Shown: piece after piece, positions 17,001 to 17,765 of the stretch
How positions within the stretch are numbered: the stretch's first letter is position 1
Layout: every line of letters begins with the position of its first letter
Assembly: GCA_020217035.1 (NCBI GenBank)
Contig: JAIWOG010000174.1
Location: 1-17,765, forward strand
Direction of reading: 5' to 3'
DNA length: 17,765 nt
Source: Magnetospirillum sp.
GTDB taxonomy: Bacteria > Pseudomonadota > Alphaproteobacteria > Rhodospirillales > Magnetospirillaceae
The notes under the pieces: model-generated
Databases searched by the model: none
Told to the model about the DNA's origin: nothing
The model's input: only the letters and a program-made list of their open reading frames with translations
Position numbers and translations under genes: made by a program

Positions 17001-17648
17001 GGGGTCGAACAGGTCATCGGGCGCGGCCAGCCCTTGCCGGCGGTGGAATGCAGCGTCCGCCTGCTGGACATCCCCCGTCTGCTGGGCACCACCTCGCGCA
17101 CCACGCCGCCGCGCACCGTGCCCTATCTCAACCTGCCCGACGGCACCCTGCCCTTCCGCTTCCCCGGCGACAACCGCCTGCATGTGGGGCTGTCGTGGCA
17201 CGGGCCCCGTCCGCAGGATCGCGGCATCCCCCTATCCACCTTGATGCGGCTGGCGGCTTTGCCCGGCATCGACCTGGTCAGCCTGCAACGGGGCGAGCGG
17301 GCCAAGGATCTGGTCAGCACCGGCAACCGCCTGTTCGTCGAGGAAATGGGCAGCCAGTGCCGCGACTTGGTGGACGTCGCCGCCCTGGTCGCCGGCCTGG
17401 ACCTGATCGTCACCACCGACACCGTCGAAGCCCATCTGGCCGGCGCCATGGGCAAGCCGGTCTGGGTGCTGCTGCCCTTGGGCAACGACTGGCGCTGGGT
17501 GGACGAACGCGACGACAGCGTCTGGTACCCGACCATGCGGGTGTTCCGCCAATCGACAGACGGGTCATGGAACCGGGCTCTGTCCCGCGTCGCCGACGCC
17601 ATGGCCGCCATGGCCGCCGGCAAACGCGGCCGCAGCAGCGGAATTTAA
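14031..17648 (+). CDS. TPR / GT9-like / FkbM-like / TPR / GT9-like multidomain protein
   Basis: A 1205-residue protein built from a duplicated TPR-glycosyltransferase-like module. TPR block 1 (about 27-235, six repeats) is followed by a GT9-superfamily-like domain (about 255-530). Next comes a methyltransferase-like stretch (about 545-740) with FIDVGCGS (555-562) and E584, then TPR block 2 (about 755-925) and a second GT9-like domain (about 930-1190). Both GT-like domains contain the identical AHLAGAMGKPVWVLLP (459-474 and 1134-1149) followed by DWRW and WYP. Related TPR-GT proteins are presumed to glycosylate proteins or glycans; no substrate is evident here. Signature motifs in all three enzyme-like domains are altered, so activity is uncertain. 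There is no signal peptide or membrane segment, so it is probably cytoplasmic. The ATG at 14031 follows GGGGGAAA. The family assignment is sound, the role is not. Confidence 0.85.
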   Translation: MTIVGEAAGIEALEAELFAARAARDVADYASALASYRAAAQIAADNVEALTGMGTMLRALGREREALPVLLKAIDHDSLNVESRLELALTLQGLGRSDEARAIFTALLRIPDPPARAWHGLALLLLGDGHEMAAETALRRAINQAPDLVTARKQLADLLAHRLDLAAASDLYHDILTIEPDNADSLAGLGQALIGMGRMDEAQDLLERALAQRPNHPLAHMARARLNLLDGHLQGAWEDLEWRWQLTDRKRPSAPGQSWDGDADLTGQTILLWAEQGQSEIVHLLRYVPQVAHRAGKVVLGLPKALAPLAKGLEGSPLTLVSGDPLPPGLSIDYNASISDLPRLFGTSVSGIPAAPYLEAPAGHRLAVAAPHTALLKIGLAWAGPRASWNIDFPQLMTLLGHPDAAFFSLQLGKKAADATNLAHPSLVTDLSRTISDYADLAGRIAEMDLVITVDGIVAHLAGAMGKPVWVLLPVAADWRWLRDRNDTPWYPSARLFRQGAHGDWTEVVTRVLSALDEKLSAERQRRQYVAQSHHGNRSAQQAFISTHLQPGDLFIDVGCGSAAPHAMDAACQEMEDVRVLAIEARASEAALLEDTLAISGLSEVVTVERAVVGAGIAPVAVAARKRSGRAVLALPAWVGGRQQSEPLSAILARHPDLAGRRLVLRLGAKGQEQDILAGLGDLRPALVVFDHQDGDAAADSLRRMGYSLYQFPTRVAAGAVRPFGGEAGTVLALAESIPPAPLYGDSGDPTSPASMARASAEATQLASQGQDLLAQGKLNEAGNLFARALALDPGNRVANANLGSLLRRIGRRDAAAACWRRALAAGAPPQVRSNLANVLRECGRLDEAEATFLRCLSELPDHAETSYAFALLERQLGRPRQAVGLMERAEHLRPGTVPGGEMAATLLKSGNLARGMAEMAHRKPFPLPKVNAPDWDGSRLVGKTILVRDEGDTIDTLQLSRYIPLVALQGGLVHVECVPEAAPLLAGLAGVEQVIGRGQPLPAVECSVRLLDIPRLLGTTSRTTPPRTVPYLNLPDGTLPFRFPGDNRLHVGLSWHGPRPQDRGIPLSTLMRLAALPGIDLVSLQRGERAKDLVSTGNRLFVEEMGSQCRDLVDVAALVAGLDLIVTTDTVEAHLAGAMGKPVWVLLPLGNDWRWVDERDDSVWYPTMRVFRQSTDGSWNRALSRVADAMAAMAAGKRGRSSGI
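15405..15451 (+). repeat. 47-bp perfect direct repeat, copy 1 (inside the TPR/GT gene)
   Basis: This stretch encodes AHLAGAMGKPVWVLL plus two bases of the next Pro codon. It is identical at every base, including third codon positions, to 17430-17476. Flanking bases differ immediately on both sides. The two copies are 2025 bases (675 codons) apart, in the same reading frame. Confidence 0.9.
17430..17476 (+). repeat. 47-bp perfect direct repeat, copy 2 (inside the TPR/GT gene)
   Basis: Second copy, at the equivalent place in the second GT9-like domain. The surrounding codons for the shared DWRW and WYP motifs have diverged from copy 1, so the uninterrupted identity stands out. Confidence 0.9.
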
Positions 17649-17659
17649 TACCCGACCTC

Positions 17660-17675
17660 ACATATTCGGATAATT
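17660..17675. repeat. 16-bp direct repeat, copy 1, resembling a duplicated gene end
   Basis: ACATATTCGGATAATT occurs here and at 17747-17762. On the - strand this copy reads GGGGPNYPNM and then TGA, which is what the end of the neighbouring - strand gene would look like. It lies about 70 bases beyond that gene's actual TAA. Confidence 0.75.
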
Positions 17676-17680
17676 CGGCC

Positions 17681-17737
17681 CGCCGCCGCCTGTCCGGGCG
17701 AAGCCCGGCCCCTTTTGAAAGAAGGAAGGCGGCGGCG
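17681..17737. terminator. nested inverted repeats in the convergent gap, probable bidirectional terminator
   Basis: The outer arms CGCCGCCGCCT (17681-17691) and AGGCGGCGGCG (17727-17737) are perfect over 11 bp. Inside lies CCGGGC-GAA-GCCCGG (17694-17708), followed on the + strand by CCCCTTTTG. The gap separates two converging genes, so termination from both sides is likely. The T-run is short. Confidence 0.5.
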
Positions 17738-17744
17738 AACGGCT

Positions 17745-17765
17745 TTACATATTCGGATAATTGGG
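17745..17765 (-). CDS. 3' end of a - strand gene, possibly ETF-ubiquinone oxidoreductase
   Basis: Only the last codons lie in the window. Read on the - strand they give PNYPNM and then TAA (17747-17745). From family knowledge, electron-transfer flavoprotein:ubiquinone oxidoreductases of alphaproteobacteria end in a glycine run followed by PNYPNM. The glycine-run version is visible in the duplicated copy at 17658-17690. The enzyme would pass electrons from acyl-CoA dehydrogenases via ETF to the quinone pool. Six residues cannot prove the family; bases beyond the window would settle it. Confidence 0.4.
   Translation of the reverse strand, partial: PNYPNM

Noticed and set aside
17660..17762. 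16-bp direct repeats as a CRISPR array or mobile-element boundary
   Set aside because: Only two copies, the enclosed segment holds no transposase, and the repeat reads as the end of a gene in one frame.

Overview
This is a GC-rich chromosomal window whose gene content and codon use suggest an alphaproteobacterium of the Rhodospirillales, Magnetospirillum-like. The evidence is both a two-subunit and a fused indolepyruvate:ferredoxin oxidoreductase, a large TPR/glycosyltransferase-like protein, and a probable ETF-ubiquinone oxidoreductase end. The assignment is inference from family knowledge, not a database match. No rRNA, tRNA, CRISPR array, insertion sequence or replication origin was seen. 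No gene-free stretch reaches 300 bases.

Layout, left to right. The tail of an unrecognised + strand gene (to 139) is followed by iorA-iorB (244-2726), a translationally coupled pair for oxidative decarboxylation of aryl pyruvates. A G7/C7 hairpin separates it from a small stand-alone CheY-like receiver (2826-3233). On the - strand lies an M3-family oligoendopeptidase F (3390-5174), divergent from a long-chain acyl-CoA synthetase (5272-6999). A relatively AT-rich intergenic region with a good sigma70-like promoter and a 15-bp palindrome precedes a periplasmic binding protein and a membrane histidine kinase (7160-9333). These two overlap by ATGA and look like one sensory unit. A UDP-glucuronate 4-epimerase-like gene on the - strand (9346-10326) ends convergently only 12 bp from the kinase. 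Divergent from it is a 1133-residue single-chain indolepyruvate:ferredoxin oxidoreductase homologue (10518-13919). After a long imperfect inverted repeat comes a 1205-residue protein (14031-17648) with the order TPR, GT9-like domain, FkbM-like methyltransferase-like domain, TPR, GT9-like domain. The window closes in a convergent intergenic region with nested inverted repeats and the last codons of a - strand gene, probably ETF-QO, whose 3' end appears twice.

Functional threads. Amino-acid and organic-acid catabolism is represented by iorAB, the fused IOR, the acyl-CoA synthetase and the oligopeptidase, possibly with ETF-QO accepting electrons from acyl-CoA oxidation. Surface polysaccharide or glycan work is represented by the epimerase and the TPR/GT protein. 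Signalling is represented by the CheY-like protein and the binding protein/kinase pair. The most unusual item is the duplicated TPR-GT protein. A 47-bp perfect repeat lies exactly 675 codons apart within it, and all three enzyme-like domains carry altered signature motifs.
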